A stretch of 64,000 bases of DNA from Limosilactobacillus sp. WILCCON 0051 (GCF_039955095.1 NZ_CP154878.1:1612001-1676000), one strand, 5' to 3'. Shown: positions 45,493 through 56,451, counted from the first letter of the stretch. Translations and numbers: made by a program. Notes: a model not told the origin generated them from the sequence alone.

Positions 45493-46362
45493 TCAATAGT
45501 TTGGTTTTTGGCTGACAATCAGTTCATTAAACTGAACGTAATTGTCATACCGACTCTTCATTATTGTACCATGCTCGACGGCGTTCTTCACGGCACAGCC
45601 AGGTTCTTTTAGATGCAGACAGCCGCGAAATTTGCATTCTGGGGCCAACTGACGCATTTCTGGAAATAATTTTGAAAGCTCCGTCACGTCCATATCAAAA
45701 TCCTCATATGACGAAAAGCCAGGCGTATCGGCAATCAAGGCCTCGCCAATCGTCATCAGACTGACTTTACGCGTAGTATGCCGTCCGCGTTTTAGAGCCT
45801 GTGAGACCTCACCAGTTGCCAGATTTAATTCAGGCGCCAGATGATTCAGCAGCGTTGACTTGCCAGCCCCAGTCTGCCCCATCATCGTAACGATATGATG
45901 ACTGAGCAGCTGTTGAAGCTGATCCAGTGTTGTTTGACCAAACGGCGGCCGCTGCGCAATTACTGCGTAGCCGATTGCCCGATAGCCAGCTAAGATCGGC
46001 TGCAGATTCTGCCATTCATCATCGTTTAGCAGATCCGTCTTAGAAAAATAGATGATTGGTTCAATAGCTTGTTTTTCCAGTGCAATCAGCTGACGATCCA
46101 ATAAATTGCTGGAAAACTTGGGCTGTTTGGCGGCCGTAACGACGACTGCCTGATCGACGTTGGCTACTGGCGGCCGCCGCAGCTGATTTTTACGGGGCAG
46201 CACCTTGAGCAGATAGCCGTCTTCAAATTCTACTTGATCGCCAACGATCGGCTTAATGCCGCGCTTACGAAAGTTGCCCCGGCCGCGCGTACGATAAACC
46301 GCGCCGTCACAAAGCACGTCAAAAAAGCCGCTGAGCGATTGCTGGATGATTCCTTGTTGCAC
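45493..46362 (-). CDS. rsgA: Small-subunit biogenesis GTPase RsgA
   Basis: A 289-residue circularly permuted GTPase that checks late 30S maturation. OB fold about 1-65, G4 FSKTDLL, G1 [15 protein letters not shown] (about 160-174), G3 DTPGFSS (about 206), and a zinc motif C-x5-C-x-H-x5-C ([14 protein letters not shown]) near 240-255. The GTG start at 46362 sits four bases after GAGGTG. It lies 13 nt after pknB. Confidence 0.96.
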   Translation of the reverse strand: MQQGIIQQSLSGFFDVLCDGAVYRTRGRGNFRKRGIKPIVGDQVEFEDGYLLKVLPRKNQLRRPPVANVDQAVVVTAAKQPKFSSNLLDRQLIALEKQAIEPIIYFSKTDLLNDDEWQNLQPILAGYRAIGYAVIAQRPPFGQTTLDQLQQLLSHHIVTMMGQTGAGKSTLLNHLAPELNLATGEVSQALKRGRHTTRKVSLMTIGEALIADTPGFSSYEDFDMDVTELSKLFPEMRQLAPECKFRGCLHLKEPGCAVKNAVEHGTIMKSRYDNYVQFNELIVSQKPNY

Positions 46363-46375
46363 TTTACACCTCAAC

Positions 46376-48313
46376 TTATCCTGTAATATTCGTCGCGCTC
46401 ATAATGGTCTGACCATTGCGAATTACTCGATAGGCGCCAGTTTGACCATTACGCAGCGTAAATGGTACGTTAATCGTCGTTTCTTGATTGATGGTAATAT
46501 CCTCATATTCCATCGTCAGGTTATGATAGGCATCGCGAATATATACCTGTACTCGGTTTTCCTTCTTGCCACCATTACCATCAAACGGAATGTTGATTTG
46601 AATATTGGTCGTTCTTAACTCATTGGAATTGCTGGCAATCTGAACGGTTAAGGTATCACCATGCGTCAGCTTGCTGCCTGCTTTAGGCGTTTGCTGGATT
46701 ACATGATTGGTAGCGACGGTTGTTGAATTTTTTTGCGTTGTCGTCAGCTGCAGCTGGTGCTTATTGGCAAAATCCTGCACTTCACTGACATCCTTGCCTT
46801 TAAAGCTTGGAATCGTGACCTGTTTCTTGCCGGCGCTAACCGTCAGCGTGACCGTCTGCTGGCTGGGATTGATCGTTGTGCCGGCATTGACGCTTTGTTT
46901 AATGACCTTCCCCGTTGCAACGGTATCGGAATATTTTTTGGTCTGCTTAACGACGAAGCCTTTATCGCGCAGCTCATCAGCCGTGTCAGAATAGCTGTCG
47001 CCAACGTAATCAGCCATCTTCCATGTCTTAACGCCGCGGCTGACAACCAGGTCGATCGACTGGCCGGCATGTGCACGATGCTGATTGCCGGCAACTTTGA
47101 CGACATGATTTTTAGCTACGGTCTGACTGTTTTTTTCGGTAACGTTGCCTAAGCGCAGATGATTTGCCTGCAGTTTCTTTTCTGCCTGTGCCGTCGTCAG
47201 TCCCTCGACGTCAGGAACACTGACCGAGCGATGCATGTAAAGACCGGTACCAATTCCGATTGCCGCGACCAGCAGCACTAAAATAACCGCCCACTTGCGA
47301 ATTGGGTGGCGCTGAATAGAGCGTTTCATACGGCTTTGTCGCGTTGCCGTCAGTTGTTTGGTGTCGTCGTCAATCTTTTCATCGCTGTTTTCATCAAGAT
47401 TGGCAGCCTCTTTAATTGCATCCAGATCCAATACTTTGGTTTCTTCGTTGCTGGAACGCTGACCAACTACGAATTTAGGTTCATCAGCTCGTGATGGGTC
47501 CAGCGCGGTCTGCAGATCAGCCGCCATCGCCGCCACATCGTGATATCGGTCACAAGGGTGTTTGGCAGTCGCACGATAGACCACGTTTTCCAACGGCTGC
47601 GGAATCTGCGGATTGAATTTGCGCACTGACGGAATCTCATCGCGAAAGTGTTTTAAAGCAATCGAAACTGCTGTCTCACCTTCAAAAGGCACTTGACCAG
47701 TCAGCAGTTCAAATAGGATGATTCCTAAAGAGTAGATATCAGACTGCGGCGTAGCAATGCTGCCGCGCGCCTGTTCGGGAGAAAGGTAGTGAACCGATCC
47801 CAACAGACTATTGGTTTGCGTCATTGAATTTTGCGAAGCCGCCATGGCAATCCCAAAATCCGTAATCTTAATGTTTTTATTCTCATCGATCAAAATGTTC
47901 TGCGGCTTTAAGTCGCGGTGAATAATGCCGTTCGCATGGGCCGTCTGCACTGCCGACAAAACCTGTTCCATAATATCGATGACTTGCGGCAAGGGAATCG
48001 GATAGTGATCATGAATATAGGTTTTCAAGTCGGTACCCTTAACGTATTCCATTACCATGTATTGAACGCCATGCTCTTCGCCAACATCATAAATGCCAAC
48101 GATATGAGGATCGTTAAGCTGAGTGGCTGCCATGGCTTCTCGTTCAAAGCGGCGTTTGGTACTCGGATCATCGCGCAGGTCCAAGCGCAGCAGCTTGACC
48201 GAAACATCGCGATCCAGCACCAGATCGTGAGCCAGGTAGACATTGGCCATGCCGCCCTCACCCAGCGATTCGATTATTTTATACCGGTGATTAAGCTCAT
48301 ATCCGGGTTTCAT
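46376..48313 (-). CDS. pknB: Serine/threonine protein kinase with PASTA domains
   Basis: A 645-residue Hanks-type kinase (PrkC/StkP group) sensing cell wall fragments. Kinase domain about 10-270 with [17 protein letters not shown] (about 134-141), DFG and APE-like SPEQARG. An intracellular linker (about 275-335), a single membrane helix (about 340-358) and three PASTA repeats outside (about 360-555; start [16 protein letters not shown]) follow, then an extra C-terminal beta domain (about 560-645). Overlapping partner phosphatase is directly upstream. Confidence 0.97.
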   Translation of the reverse strand: MKPGYELNHRYKIIESLGEGGMANVYLAHDLVLDRDVSVKLLRLDLRDDPSTKRRFEREAMAATQLNDPHIVGIYDVGEEHGVQYMVMEYVKGTDLKTYIHDHYPIPLPQVIDIMEQVLSAVQTAHANGIIHRDLKPQNILIDENKNIKITDFGIAMAASQNSMTQTNSLLGSVHYLSPEQARGSIATPQSDIYSLGIILFELLTGQVPFEGETAVSIALKHFRDEIPSVRKFNPQIPQPLENVVYRATAKHPCDRYHDVAAMAADLQTALDPSRADEPKFVVGQRSSNEETKVLDLDAIKEAANLDENSDEKIDDDTKQLTATRQSRMKRSIQRHPIRKWAVILVLLVAAIGIGTGLYMHRSVSVPDVEGLTTAQAEKKLQANHLRLGNVTEKNSQTVAKNHVVKVAGNQHRAHAGQSIDLVVSRGVKTWKMADYVGDSYSDTADELRDKGFVVKQTKKYSDTVATGKVIKQSVNAGTTINPSQQTVTLTVSAGKKQVTIPSFKGKDVSEVQDFANKHQLQLTTTQKNSTTVATNHVIQQTPKAGSKLTHGDTLTVQIASNSNELRTTNIQINIPFDGNGGKKENRVQVYIRDAYHNLTMEYEDITINQETTINVPFTLRNGQTGAYRVIRNGQTIMSATNITG

Positions 48314-48318
48314 TGATT

Positions 48319-49062
48319 TTATCTCTCCTGATCATTTTGGCTGATCAGAACGGTGATATTGTCCGGACCACCAGCTGCATTGGCTTTTTCAACCAAAACG
48401 CTGCACTTGTCCTTCAGCGGTGCATCGCTTTGCAGCACTTGGGTCAATTCCTGCTTATCAACAGTTTTGGACAGGCCATCCGAGCACATTAGCAATTGAT
48501 CTCCCGGTTCAAATGGAAAAACGTTGACATCAATCTGCGCGTCATGCGAGATTCCAATTGCCCGGGTTATAATATTGTTCTGTGGTGACACGGCGGCTTC
48601 CTGTTCGGTTAGATCGCCGTTCTTGACTAACTCATTTACCAAGGAATGATCAACCGTGACTTGTGTCAAGACGTTTTGATGCATGATATAGCCACGACTG
48701 TCGCCGATATTGGCAATTACGATTTTTTGCCGATCATTAAAGAAAATGGCGGCTACCAAAGTGGTCCCCATTCCCTGATAATTTTTATTCTTGCGTGATT
48801 CGTCAATAATTTGATCATTGACCTGCTGCACCTGATCGGCAAGCCACTGTTTAGCAGCTGCCTCATCATTGGGCGCAGACTTTAAGAAGCGCTGACCGAG
48901 AGCCTGAACGGTTGTTTGAGCGGCAACATCCCCGCCACGATTGCCACCAATGCCATCCGCAACTAAATCCAGCTGCATTCCGGCATCCGTGGTAAAACTA
49001 TCGACGCGATCTTGATTTTCAGATCGTTGTTGTCCAATATCTGATTGATAGGCTGTTTCCAT
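48319..49062 (-). CDS. stp: PP2C-type phosphatase (Stp/PrpC)
   Basis: A 247-residue metal-dependent phosphatase that reverses the neighbouring kinase. Motifs: DIGQQRSENQDRV, DGIGGNRGGDVAA (metal aspartate), IGDSRGYIM, DHSLVNELV, MCSDGLSKTV and GGPDNITVLI. ATG 49062 (METAYQS) has AAGGGAAC about ten bases before it. It is coupled to pknB by a gap of five bases. Confidence 0.96.
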   Translation of the reverse strand: METAYQSDIGQQRSENQDRVDSFTTDAGMQLDLVADGIGGNRGGDVAAQTTVQALGQRFLKSAPNDEAAAKQWLADQVQQVNDQIIDESRKNKNYQGMGTTLVAAIFFNDRQKIVIANIGDSRGYIMHQNVLTQVTVDHSLVNELVKNGDLTEQEAAVSPQNNIITRAIGISHDAQIDVNVFPFEPGDQLLMCSDGLSKTVDKQELTQVLQSDAPLKDKCSVLVEKANAAGGPDNITVLISQNDQER

Positions 49063-49078
49063 GGGTCTATGTTCCCTT

Positions 49079-50425
49079 CTACAAACGTTGGAGGTTGCTG
49101 ATAAAGAATCCATCAGAACCATAATCGCTTGGCAAAATCGTCAAGGTTGCCCCCGTTCGCGCGTTTTTCAAAGTACGCGCCGTTTGCGTCTTTAGCAGTC
49201 TGAATTCAGGATGCGCGGCTAAAAAGGCCTGCACGGTACCATCATTTTCCTGCTGCAAAATCGTGCACGTACTATACGTCATTATACCGCCTTTTTTTAG
49301 TTTTGGGGCAACTGCATTTAAAATTGCCAGCTGAATTTTATGCAGGTTTTGACTGTCACTGAGTTTTTTATCATAGCGAATCTCGGGCTTGCGGCGCAAA
49401 AGGCCAATTCCGCTGCAGGGCGCGTCAACTAAAATCTTATCAAACTGACCATCCTCAAACTTTTCATCCGCCTTGCGTGCATCCAGCTGGCAGGCATGGA
49501 CGCGATCAGCTACCCCGAGCCGCTGAGCATTTTTTTCAATTAATTTGATCTTATGAGCATGAATGTCTAGGGCCGTAACGCTGCCACCCTGTTTTTTATC
49601 CAAGGCGGCCGCAATCTGGACGGTTTTTCCTCCCGGCGCGGCACAGGCATCCAAAACCTGATCTGCTGGGTTAACCGCCATGCTTTCTACTGCCAGCATG
49701 GCGCTTTCGTCTTGAATCGTGACCAATCCCTGCATAAACGCGTCTGTATTGACGACATCGCCGCTTTTGACCACCAGACCGGTCTTGGCAACCTGACTAG
49801 GCTCAACTTCAACGCCCTGCTCTTTTAAAATGGCAATTGCCTGGGGAATAGTCGTCTTGGCCTCATTTACCCGCAGCGATACGCGAGCTGGTTCGTTAAC
49901 GGCCCTAAAAATTGCATCGGCAGTCGGCTGACCATATTGTTTGATCAATTCCTCAACCAGCCATTGCGGCAGACTGAACTCGACTGAACGCCGCTTGATT
50001 GGATCCTTGATGGCGTTAACATCCCCCAGCCCCTGACGCAAAACGGCATGCAAAACGCCGGTCACAAAACGACGGGTTCCCGGATTGCCAAGCTGCTTAG
50101 CCAGTTCGATCGACTCATTGGTTACCGCCCAGTCAGGCACGCGATCCAAGTAGCGATATTGATAGATCGACATTAAAAGCAGCGTTTTGACCCAGCTTTC
50201 GATCTTTTTACCCTTAATAAAAGGTGCCATCCAGTATTCCAGGGTTAGCTTGTGCTGCAAGACGCCGTAGACCAGGTTGGTAGCCAAGCGCTTGTCGACT
50301 TCGCTCAACTGGCTGCTCTTGAGATTCTGATTCAGCTGCAGATTGGAGTAGGCGCCATTCTGCAATACCTGATCAAGCGTTTTTAAGGCAGCGCCGCGTG
50401 CGGTATTGATTTGCTTATTCTTCAT
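49079..50425 (-). CDS. rsmB: 16S rRNA (cytosine-967-C5) methyltransferase
   Basis: A 448-residue enzyme. It has an N-terminal NusB-like helical domain (about 1-135), and a SAM-dependent methyltransferase core with DACAAPGGKTVQIAA, DAPCSGIGLLRRKPE and YSTCTILQQEN, which hold the two catalytic cysteines of RNA m5C enzymes. It overlaps fmt by 11 nt, the usual arrangement. Confidence 0.96.
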   Translation of the reverse strand: MKNKQINTARGAALKTLDQVLQNGAYSNLQLNQNLKSSQLSEVDKRLATNLVYGVLQHKLTLEYWMAPFIKGKKIESWVKTLLLMSIYQYRYLDRVPDWAVTNESIELAKQLGNPGTRRFVTGVLHAVLRQGLGDVNAIKDPIKRRSVEFSLPQWLVEELIKQYGQPTADAIFRAVNEPARVSLRVNEAKTTIPQAIAILKEQGVEVEPSQVAKTGLVVKSGDVVNTDAFMQGLVTIQDESAMLAVESMAVNPADQVLDACAAPGGKTVQIAAALDKKQGGSVTALDIHAHKIKLIEKNAQRLGVADRVHACQLDARKADEKFEDGQFDKILVDAPCSGIGLLRRKPEIRYDKKLSDSQNLHKIQLAILNAVAPKLKKGGIMTYSTCTILQQENDGTVQAFLAAHPEFRLLKTQTARTLKNARTGATLTILPSDYGSDGFFISNLQRL

Positions 50426-51371
50426 CGGTGATTGCCTGAACTCCTTGCTTTAGATTTTGATGACCATTCAGATAAGAAGTGATGTCCATTTCGCGTTTGC
50501 CCTTAGGCTTGAGCCGATTGATCCGATAAGTCGTATGATCGCCAGCAGCCAGAATCAAAGCATGCTTTTCAACGCGTACGACCTGTCCCGGTGCCAGATT
50601 CGTTTTTTCATCCAATGGCGTGACGTCGTAGATCTTAGTCTGCAGGCCGTCAATAATCATGTTGCCAATTGGGAATGGCCGCAAGCCGCGCACCTTGTCG
50701 TCAATCCGGTCAGCTGGCAGGCGATAGTCAATGCGTTCCTGCTCGCTGGTAATATTCGGCGAAAAGACGACTTTTTCAGGATCCTGCTTGACTGGCTTTA
50801 CGTCGCCGGTAATCATTTTAGGCAGCGTATCCATCAAAAGGTCGCGGCCCAGCAGGCTCAATTTTTCAAACATCGTGCCGCTGTCATCCTGTTTGGTGAT
50901 CGGAATTGCCTTTTGCGCAATAATGTCGCCGGCGTCCATTGCCTTGACCATGTACATGATCGTGACGCCGGTTTCTTGATCGCCATTGATGATTGAGTAT
51001 TGAATCGGCGCGCCGCCGCGATATTTAGGCAGCAGCGAGCCGTGAACGTTGATGGCCGCGATTTTAGCCGCTTCAAGCATCTTGACGGGCAAAAACTGAC
51101 CAAACGCCGCGGTAATCTCAAAATCAGGCGCCAGGTCGATCACGCGCTGCATTTCGGGACTGCCGCTCAGCTTTTCGGGCTGCAGAACCTCGATTCCATA
51201 CTTAACGGCCAGTTCCTTAACTGGTGTCGCGCGCAGTTCATGCTTGCGGCCAACCCGACGATCCGGCTGCGTAACGACAGCCTTTACGTCATAGGCCTCA
51301 TCATCAATCAAAGCCTGCAGAATCGGCACGGCAAACTGGGGCGTTCCCATAAATACGACTGATACTGACAT
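50415..51371 (-). CDS. fmt: Methionyl-tRNA formyltransferase
   Basis: A 318-residue enzyme adding formyl to initiator Met-tRNA from 10-formyl-THF. N-terminal domain: MGTPQFAVPILQALI and NVHGSLLPKYRGGAPIQ (with the catalytic Asn-His) at about 108-124. The C-terminal OB domain is about 205-310. Length is normal. AAAGGA is ten bases before the ATG. Between priA and rsmB as in most Firmicutes. Confidence 0.97.
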   Translation of the reverse strand: MSVSVVFMGTPQFAVPILQALIDDEAYDVKAVVTQPDRRVGRKHELRATPVKELAVKYGIEVLQPEKLSGSPEMQRVIDLAPDFEITAAFGQFLPVKMLEAAKIAAINVHGSLLPKYRGGAPIQYSIINGDQETGVTIMYMVKAMDAGDIIAQKAIPITKQDDSGTMFEKLSLLGRDLLMDTLPKMITGDVKPVKQDPEKVVFSPNITSEQERIDYRLPADRIDDKVRGLRPFPIGNMIIDGLQTKIYDVTPLDEKTNLAPGQVVRVEKHALILAAGDHTTYRINRLKPKGKREMDITSYLNGHQNLKQGVQAITDEE

Positions 51372-51391
51372 AACAACAAATCCTTTCTTGA

Positions 51392-53815
51392 TTACATAAA
51401 ATACTGTGGTTCCGGATCAATGCTGACCAAGGTATCTTGACGGCTCTTGGCCTGCGTTTGACGCATGACGTCCTTTAAAAGCGCGTGCAGCTTAGGATCA
51501 TGCTTATACTTAACGATTATCTGATAATAGTATCGGTTTTTCATTCGAGCAATCGGCCGCGGCGTAGGCCCTAAAACGACCGTCTCTTTACTCAGATTGA
51601 CACTGAGCTGGTTTCTGATTTCATAGATGGCCTTGGCAGCCGCGCGTTCGTCTTCATTGCTGGCCATGATGCGGACGGTGTAGTAATAAGGCGGATAGCC
51701 GGCCTGGTAGCGAATGTTCATCTCGGCCTTGAAGAAGTCTTCATAATCATGCAGCTGCGCATAGCGAATCGCGTAGTTGTCTGGATTAAAGGTCTGAATC
51801 ACGACGTTTCCCGGCTTATCGGCACGACCGGCACGACCGCTGACCTGACTGAGCAGATCAAACGTCCGCTCACTGGCCCGAAAGTCTGGCAGGTCCAATC
51901 CCGTATCGGCATTCAAGACCCCAACCAGAGTCACGTTGGGAAAGTCCAGTCCTTTGGCAATCATCTGCGTACCCAGCAAAATATCGGCCTGATGTTCGCC
52001 AAATTCTTTCAGCAGCTTGGCATGCATCCCTTTGCGCCGTGTTGTGTCAACATCCATGCGAATCACACGCGCGCTTGGCATCAGCTGCTGCAGCTCGGCC
52101 GCAACTTTTTCGGTTCCCGTACCATAGTAGCGAATATGGCGGCCTTGACACTGCGGACAGATTGAAGGAATCGGCTCCTCATGGCCACAATAATGACATT
52201 TCATCGTTCTTGAGTCCATGTGCAGCGTCAGCGAGATATCACAGTTGGGACACTTCAAAACAAAGCCGCAGTCTCGGCACATAATAAATGAAGAAAAGCC
52301 GCGCCGATTCAGCATCAAAATACTCTGTTCGCCTTTTTGCAGCCGCTCGTTCAATAGATTCAACAGCCGATCTGAAAAATTGGTCTCGCCATTGCGCTGC
52401 ATTTCCGGCCGCATGTCAACGACTTCTACTGGTGGCAACGGCCGCTGATTGACCCGCGTTGGCATTCTCAAAAGCTGATAGACGCCAGCCAGTGCCCGCG
52501 CCCGACTTTCCAGACTAGGGGTAGCTGATCCCAATACCAGCGGCGCATGATGATACTCAGCACGCCAGGCGGCAACGTCACGAGCATGATAGCGCGGCGT
52601 TTCATCCTGCTTATAGCTGGTTTCGTGTTCTTCATCCATAATGATCAGCCCCAGATCTTCAAGCGGGGCAAACACTGCCGATCGCGCGCCGACCACTACC
52701 TGGGCCTCACCACGCTCAATTCGGCGCCATTCATCATAGCGCTCGCCATCCGAAAGACTGCTGTGCAAAACGGCCACGCGCTGACCAAACCGCCGCCGGA
52801 CCCGATTAACCATCTGTGGCGTCAAAGAGATTTCCGGCACCAGCATCAAGGCCGTTTCCCCCTGTTTTAAAGCTTCAGCCATTGCCTGCAGATAGACTTC
52901 GGTTTTGCCTGACCCGGTAACTCCCTGCAGCAAAAAGGTTTGATTTTGGGCTTGATCGATGGCCTGGTCGATTTTGGCAACGGCCGCCTGCTGATCCGGA
53001 TTCAATTTCAATGGTGAATCCAGATGCTGATCATCAGGTATCATACCAGCCGGCGTTCGATAGGTCTCCACTGCGATTTTTTTGAGCCAGCCGCGCTTTT
53101 CGCCAACGTTAAACGTTCCAGCTTTCAGCCCCGACTGCTGTTCGGCCTGCTTAAGCTTGACTTTTTGGCCGTCAATCTGCTGCAGATAGGAAAGCAGCCG
53201 CTGTTGAGCATGCGCGTTGGTCCGAACGCCGACTCGCTCATCTTCATATTGTTCAAACGACATCAAGGGCTGAATGGCAGTTTCTTTTTTGACACGGGCC
53301 CGGTCCTCAACCTGATACTCAAACGAGACCTTGCCCTGCCGCTTAAGTTTGAGCAGCTGGCTGACGATTTGCGGATCGTTTTGATACCGTTCAAAATCCA
53401 GCTCATCAGCTCCTTGAAAAAGATCCAGGGCTGTCTGCTCATCAACCTCATCGATTATGCGCACCACCCGATGACTCTTGGCTTTTAAGGCATTGGGCAG
53501 CATCGTATACAAACACGAGATCCAGAATGCATAGGTTTGATCGGCCATCCAACGGCTCAGTTGCAGCAGTTCGGTATTGACGACCGGTACCAGATCCATT
53601 AACCCAATAATTGATTTGAGCGTGCCATCATATTCCGTCGGTTGATCAATGCCAACGACAAAGCCCTGCACCTCGCGCTTACCCCGCCCAAATGGTACGA
53701 TTACGCGCATGCCGACTTGAATCTGACTTTCCAGGCGTTTGGGAATCGCGTAGGTATATGGCTGGTCAGTCTGCATCGTCGGTACGTCAACGATTACCTG
53801 GGCCAGTTCAGCCAT
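51392..53815 (-). CDS. priA: Primosomal protein N' (PriA helicase)
   Basis: An 807-residue replication-restart helicase. DNA-binding N domain (about 1-105), helicase core with GVTGSGKTEVYLQAM (about 297-311), DEEHETSYKQ (motif II) and GSATPSLES, a zinc site of eight cysteines (CRDCGFVLKCPNC, CHYCGHEEPIPSICPQC) and motif VI VSGRAGRA. Full length. The ATG overlaps nothing but directly follows the coaBC stop (TAAATG). Confidence 0.97.
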   Translation of the reverse strand: MAELAQVIVDVPTMQTDQPYTYAIPKRLESQIQVGMRVIVPFGRGKREVQGFVVGIDQPTEYDGTLKSIIGLMDLVPVVNTELLQLSRWMADQTYAFWISCLYTMLPNALKAKSHRVVRIIDEVDEQTALDLFQGADELDFERYQNDPQIVSQLLKLKRQGKVSFEYQVEDRARVKKETAIQPLMSFEQYEDERVGVRTNAHAQQRLLSYLQQIDGQKVKLKQAEQQSGLKAGTFNVGEKRGWLKKIAVETYRTPAGMIPDDQHLDSPLKLNPDQQAAVAKIDQAIDQAQNQTFLLQGVTGSGKTEVYLQAMAEALKQGETALMLVPEISLTPQMVNRVRRRFGQRVAVLHSSLSDGERYDEWRRIERGEAQVVVGARSAVFAPLEDLGLIIMDEEHETSYKQDETPRYHARDVAAWRAEYHHAPLVLGSATPSLESRARALAGVYQLLRMPTRVNQRPLPPVEVVDMRPEMQRNGETNFSDRLLNLLNERLQKGEQSILMLNRRGFSSFIMCRDCGFVLKCPNCDISLTLHMDSRTMKCHYCGHEEPIPSICPQCQGRHIRYYGTGTEKVAAELQQLMPSARVIRMDVDTTRRKGMHAKLLKEFGEHQADILLGTQMIAKGLDFPNVTLVGVLNADTGLDLPDFRASERTFDLLSQVSGRAGRADKPGNVVIQTFNPDNYAIRYAQLHDYEDFFKAEMNIRYQAGYPPYYYTVRIMASNEDERAAAKAIYEIRNQLSVNLSKETVVLGPTPRPIARMKNRYYYQIIVKYKHDPKLHALLKDVMRQTQAKSRQDTLVSIDPEPQYFM

Positions 53816-55018
53816 TTAATCACCCACTTTCAGCAGTTTGGCCGTCAAAGCAACGATTTTTTCGGCAATCATCATCTTAGACTGGCGCGACCATCTCAAC
53901 GGTGCCTGGTTTGGCCGCAGAATCGTAACGGCGTTGTCATCCGTTCCAAACCCGATTCCCGGATCAGACACGTCGTTAGCCACGATTGCATCGGCATTTT
54001 TCTTTTGCAGCTTGGCATTGGCATTTTGCAAAAGATCATTGGTCTCAGCTGCAAAGCCGATTACTACTTGACCTGATCGTTTTTGCGCGCCCATCTTTGC
54101 CAAAATATCTTCAGTTGGTACCAAATGCAGAGTCAAAGTGCCATCACCATGCTTTTTGATTTTTTGATCCGCCAAAACAGCTGGCCGAAAGTCCGCAACC
54201 GCTGCCGCCATGATCAAGGCATCAGCATTTTGAAACTTATCGGATACGGCAGCCGCCATCGCGCTCGTTGAAAGGGCCTGGGTCACCGTAATGCGATCAG
54301 AATGCGGCAGTTCAGCCGAAACGCTGCCGACGATCAATTCAACCCGTGCGCCTGCATTGGCCGCTGCTTTTGCAATTGCAATTCCCATTTTGCCAGAGGA
54401 ACGATTGCCTAGATAGCGAACCGGATCAAGCGCCTCTCTGGTACCACCAGCAGTCACTACCAGCGTCTTGCCTTTCAAGGGGCCATTGGTTAAGTAATCC
54501 TGTACCTGTTTTATGATATCAGCTGGCTCCGGCATGCGTCCCTTACCGGCATATCCTTCTGCAAGCATGCCTGCTGCCGGATCCATTACCATGACGTTAT
54601 CTTGTCTGAGCCGCGCAACGTTTCTTTGTGTAGCCGGATTGTTCCACATGTGAACGTTCATGGCTGGGACTACGATCTTTGGCGCGCTGGTTGCCAAAAG
54701 CGTGGCTGAAACCGCGTCATCAGCCAGGCCTGCTGCCATTTTTGCCAACAGATTGGCCGTTGCCGGAACCACTAAGGCCAGCTCGCTCCAGTCCGCCAGT
54801 TCAATATGCGGCACCTGACCATTTAAAGTCGCCGCCCACTGATCGATTAAAACGGGATGCTTGGTTAGCGCCGCCAGAGTTGCCGGGCCGACAAAGCGGG
54901 CTGCATTTTGAGTCATCGCCACGCGAACCTCATGTCCCTGCTTCTGCAAGCCGCGAACAACTTCAACTGCCTTATAGACAGCAATCCCACCTGTCATATG
55001 TACCGCAATCTTCGTCAT
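53816..55018 (-). CDS. coaBC: Bifunctional phosphopantothenoylcysteine decarboxylase/synthase
   Basis: A 400-residue coenzyme A biosynthesis enzyme. CoaC domain (about 1-185) with the FMN/substrate blocks HMTGGIAVYKAVEVV and VPAMNVHMWNNPATQ; CoaB domain (about 190-400) with VTAGGTREALDPVRYLGN and KMG. The C-terminal KLLKVGD ends at the start of priA. ATG 55018 follows AAGGAGG. The upstream frame is rejected for lack of a site. Confidence 0.97.
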   Translation of the reverse strand: MTKIAVHMTGGIAVYKAVEVVRGLQKQGHEVRVAMTQNAARFVGPATLAALTKHPVLIDQWAATLNGQVPHIELADWSELALVVPATANLLAKMAAGLADDAVSATLLATSAPKIVVPAMNVHMWNNPATQRNVARLRQDNVMVMDPAAGMLAEGYAGKGRMPEPADIIKQVQDYLTNGPLKGKTLVVTAGGTREALDPVRYLGNRSSGKMGIAIAKAAANAGARVELIVGSVSAELPHSDRITVTQALSTSAMAAAVSDKFQNADALIMAAAVADFRPAVLADQKIKKHGDGTLTLHLVPTEDILAKMGAQKRSGQVVIGFAAETNDLLQNANAKLQKKNADAIVANDVSDPGIGFGTDDNAVTILRPNQAPLRWSRQSKMMIAEKIVALTAKLLKVGD

Positions 55019-55039
55019 GTTTGCCTCCTTGATGAAAAA

Positions 55040-55081
55040 TAAAAAGAGCAGCACCAAAACTTTTGTCTGGTGTCGCTCTTT
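55040..55081 (-). terminator. Terminator between rpoZ and coaBC
   Basis: On the minus strand AAAGAGCGACACCA pairs with TGGTGCTGCTCTTT around an A/T loop and is followed by TTATTTTTC. Confidence 0.8.
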
Positions 55082-55092
55082 GGCAGCTGCAA

Positions 55093-55386
55093 CTAGTCTT
55101 GCAAGTCTTCCGTATGATCAGTATCAATCGTTACCTTGCCGGCTTCGATTTCTTCCAGCGCCATCCCGACTGACTTGGTTGAGTAGTAATGATCCAGCAG
55201 CAATGGATGATCTTGTGCCAATGCTTCGGCTGCGTGATTGTCCTTTGACTGATCAGCATTTTCGGCACGCCATTTATCAGCACGGTACTTATCGATTTCG
55301 TGAGCCCGCTTGCTTGCCAGCATAATCAGAGAGTAGCGAGAGTCAACGCGCTTGAGCAATTCATCGACTGATGGAAAAAGAATCAT
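55093..55386 (-). CDS. rpoZ: RNA polymerase omega subunit
   Basis: A 97-residue omega with the core [29 protein letters not shown] and a later [15 protein letters not shown]. It is longer than the usual about 65-75 residues because of an acidic, Asp/Asn-rich insert (about 33-65) and a DHTEDLQD tail, as in other lactobacilli. Its ATG overlaps the gmk stop (ATGA), so translation is coupled. Confidence 0.95.
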   Translation of the reverse strand: MILFPSVDELLKRVDSRYSLIMLASKRAHEIDKYRADKWRAENADQSKDNHAAEALAQDHPLLLDHYYSTKSVGMALEEIEAGKVTIDTDHTEDLQD

Positions 55387-56003
55387 TTTTCTGAATCTCC
55401 TAACATTTCAAGGTAATCCGGCATTACGCGAGGTACCCGCAAGCGTTCGGAACGAATAATGTCTTTGATCTTGGTGACTGCATTGTCAACTTGATCATTA
55501 ACCACGGCATAGTCGTAGTTCTGCATCATTTGAATCTCGCCGAAAGCTTTGTGGATTCGTTTGTTGATGACTTCCATGCTGTCGGTACCACGATGGATCA
55601 AGCGTTGGCGCAGCTCCATCAGATCCGGCGGCGTAAGAAAGATGAAGACGCCATCAGGACATTTTGAGCGAACCTGCATGGCACCATTGACTTCAATTTC
55701 CAAGAAGACATCTTTACCTTCGTCTAGCGTATCATTTATATATTTTAAAGGAGTGCCGTAATAATTGTCAACATACTTGGCATATTCCAGCATCTGCCCT
55801 TCGCGAATGTGCTGCTCAAACTCCTCTTTTGAAACAAAGAAATAGTCCTTACCGTTGACTTCGCCGGGCCGTGGCTGCCGCGTCGTCATTGAGACTGAGT
55901 ATTGAAAATCATTGCCGGGCTGACTAAACAGCGCTTTTCTAACCGTTCCTTTACCTACGCCTGATGGACCAGACAAAACAATCAGCATTCCTCGCTTGCT
56001 CAT
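55383..56003 (-). CDS. gmk: Guanylate kinase
   Basis: A 206-residue kinase turning GMP to GDP. Walker [17 protein letters not shown] (about 9-24), GMP-binding [20 protein letters not shown], and [12 protein letters not shown]. The start MSKRGM is preceded by AAGGTATGGAAGC. It is the first gene of a 12-gene core run and is followed by rpoZ with a 4-nt overlap. Confidence 0.97.
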   Translation of the reverse strand: MSKRGMLIVLSGPSGVGKGTVRKALFSQPGNDFQYSVSMTTRQPRPGEVNGKDYFFVSKEEFEQHIREGQMLEYAKYVDNYYGTPLKYINDTLDEGKDVFLEIEVNGAMQVRSKCPDGVFIFLTPPDLMELRQRLIHRGTDSMEVINKRIHKAFGEIQMMQNYDYAVVNDQVDNAVTKIKDIIRSERLRVPRVMPDYLEMLGDSEK

Positions 56004-56276
56004 ATTGCTTCCATACCTTCTTTTCTCATAGCTCTTTTAATGTTTAATGATACCATATTCTGCAATAAATTCGGTCATAATTCAATGGAAATTTAAAGAT
56101 CCGCCTAATCAGCAGCTGGATTCTGATCTTGCTATTGCTTGAATTACAGCTCAAAACCATTCGCTGCTATTGAGAATGATCCTTCGTGCTTAAGAGAAGA
56201 CTTGTATTAGGAATTCTTTTGACAAGCGCCTGCATTTGTTTGATGGCAGCCAGAGCATTTTAAAAATATCGCCTTG
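56004..56276. other. Intergenic stretch upstream of gmk, nothing recognised
   Basis: A gap of about 270 bases holding the gmk leader (right edge of the conserved run) and unassigned DNA. No RNA or repeat is seen and no strong promoter could be fixed. Confidence 0.4.
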
Positions 56277-56429
56277 ATGATGAAACGATCTTTTCTGGCC
56301 ATGCTTACGGCGATTCTTTTTATTAATATGGCTGTCGATCATCTTGTTTCAGCAATGGTCATCTCAACATCAACTAAGCCGGCCAGTCCCTTATTTACCG
56401 GCATTTGGCCCGTTCATCTCAATAAATAA
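56277..56429 (+). CDS. Possible 50-residue secreted or membrane peptide
   Basis: From two tandem ATGs the frame reads MMKRSFLAMLTAILFINMAV and goes on to TAA at 56427, with the shape of a signal peptide or a membrane segment followed by a short Thr/Pro-containing tail. No clear ribosome binding site precedes it (CAGAGCATTTT is 20 bases away), and its function is unknown. Supported by composition only. Confidence 0.3.
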   Translation: MMKRSFLAMLTAILFINMAVDHLVSAMVISTSTKPASPLFTGIWPVHLNK

Positions 56430-56451
56430 AAAGCTGTATTGAAATTATTGC

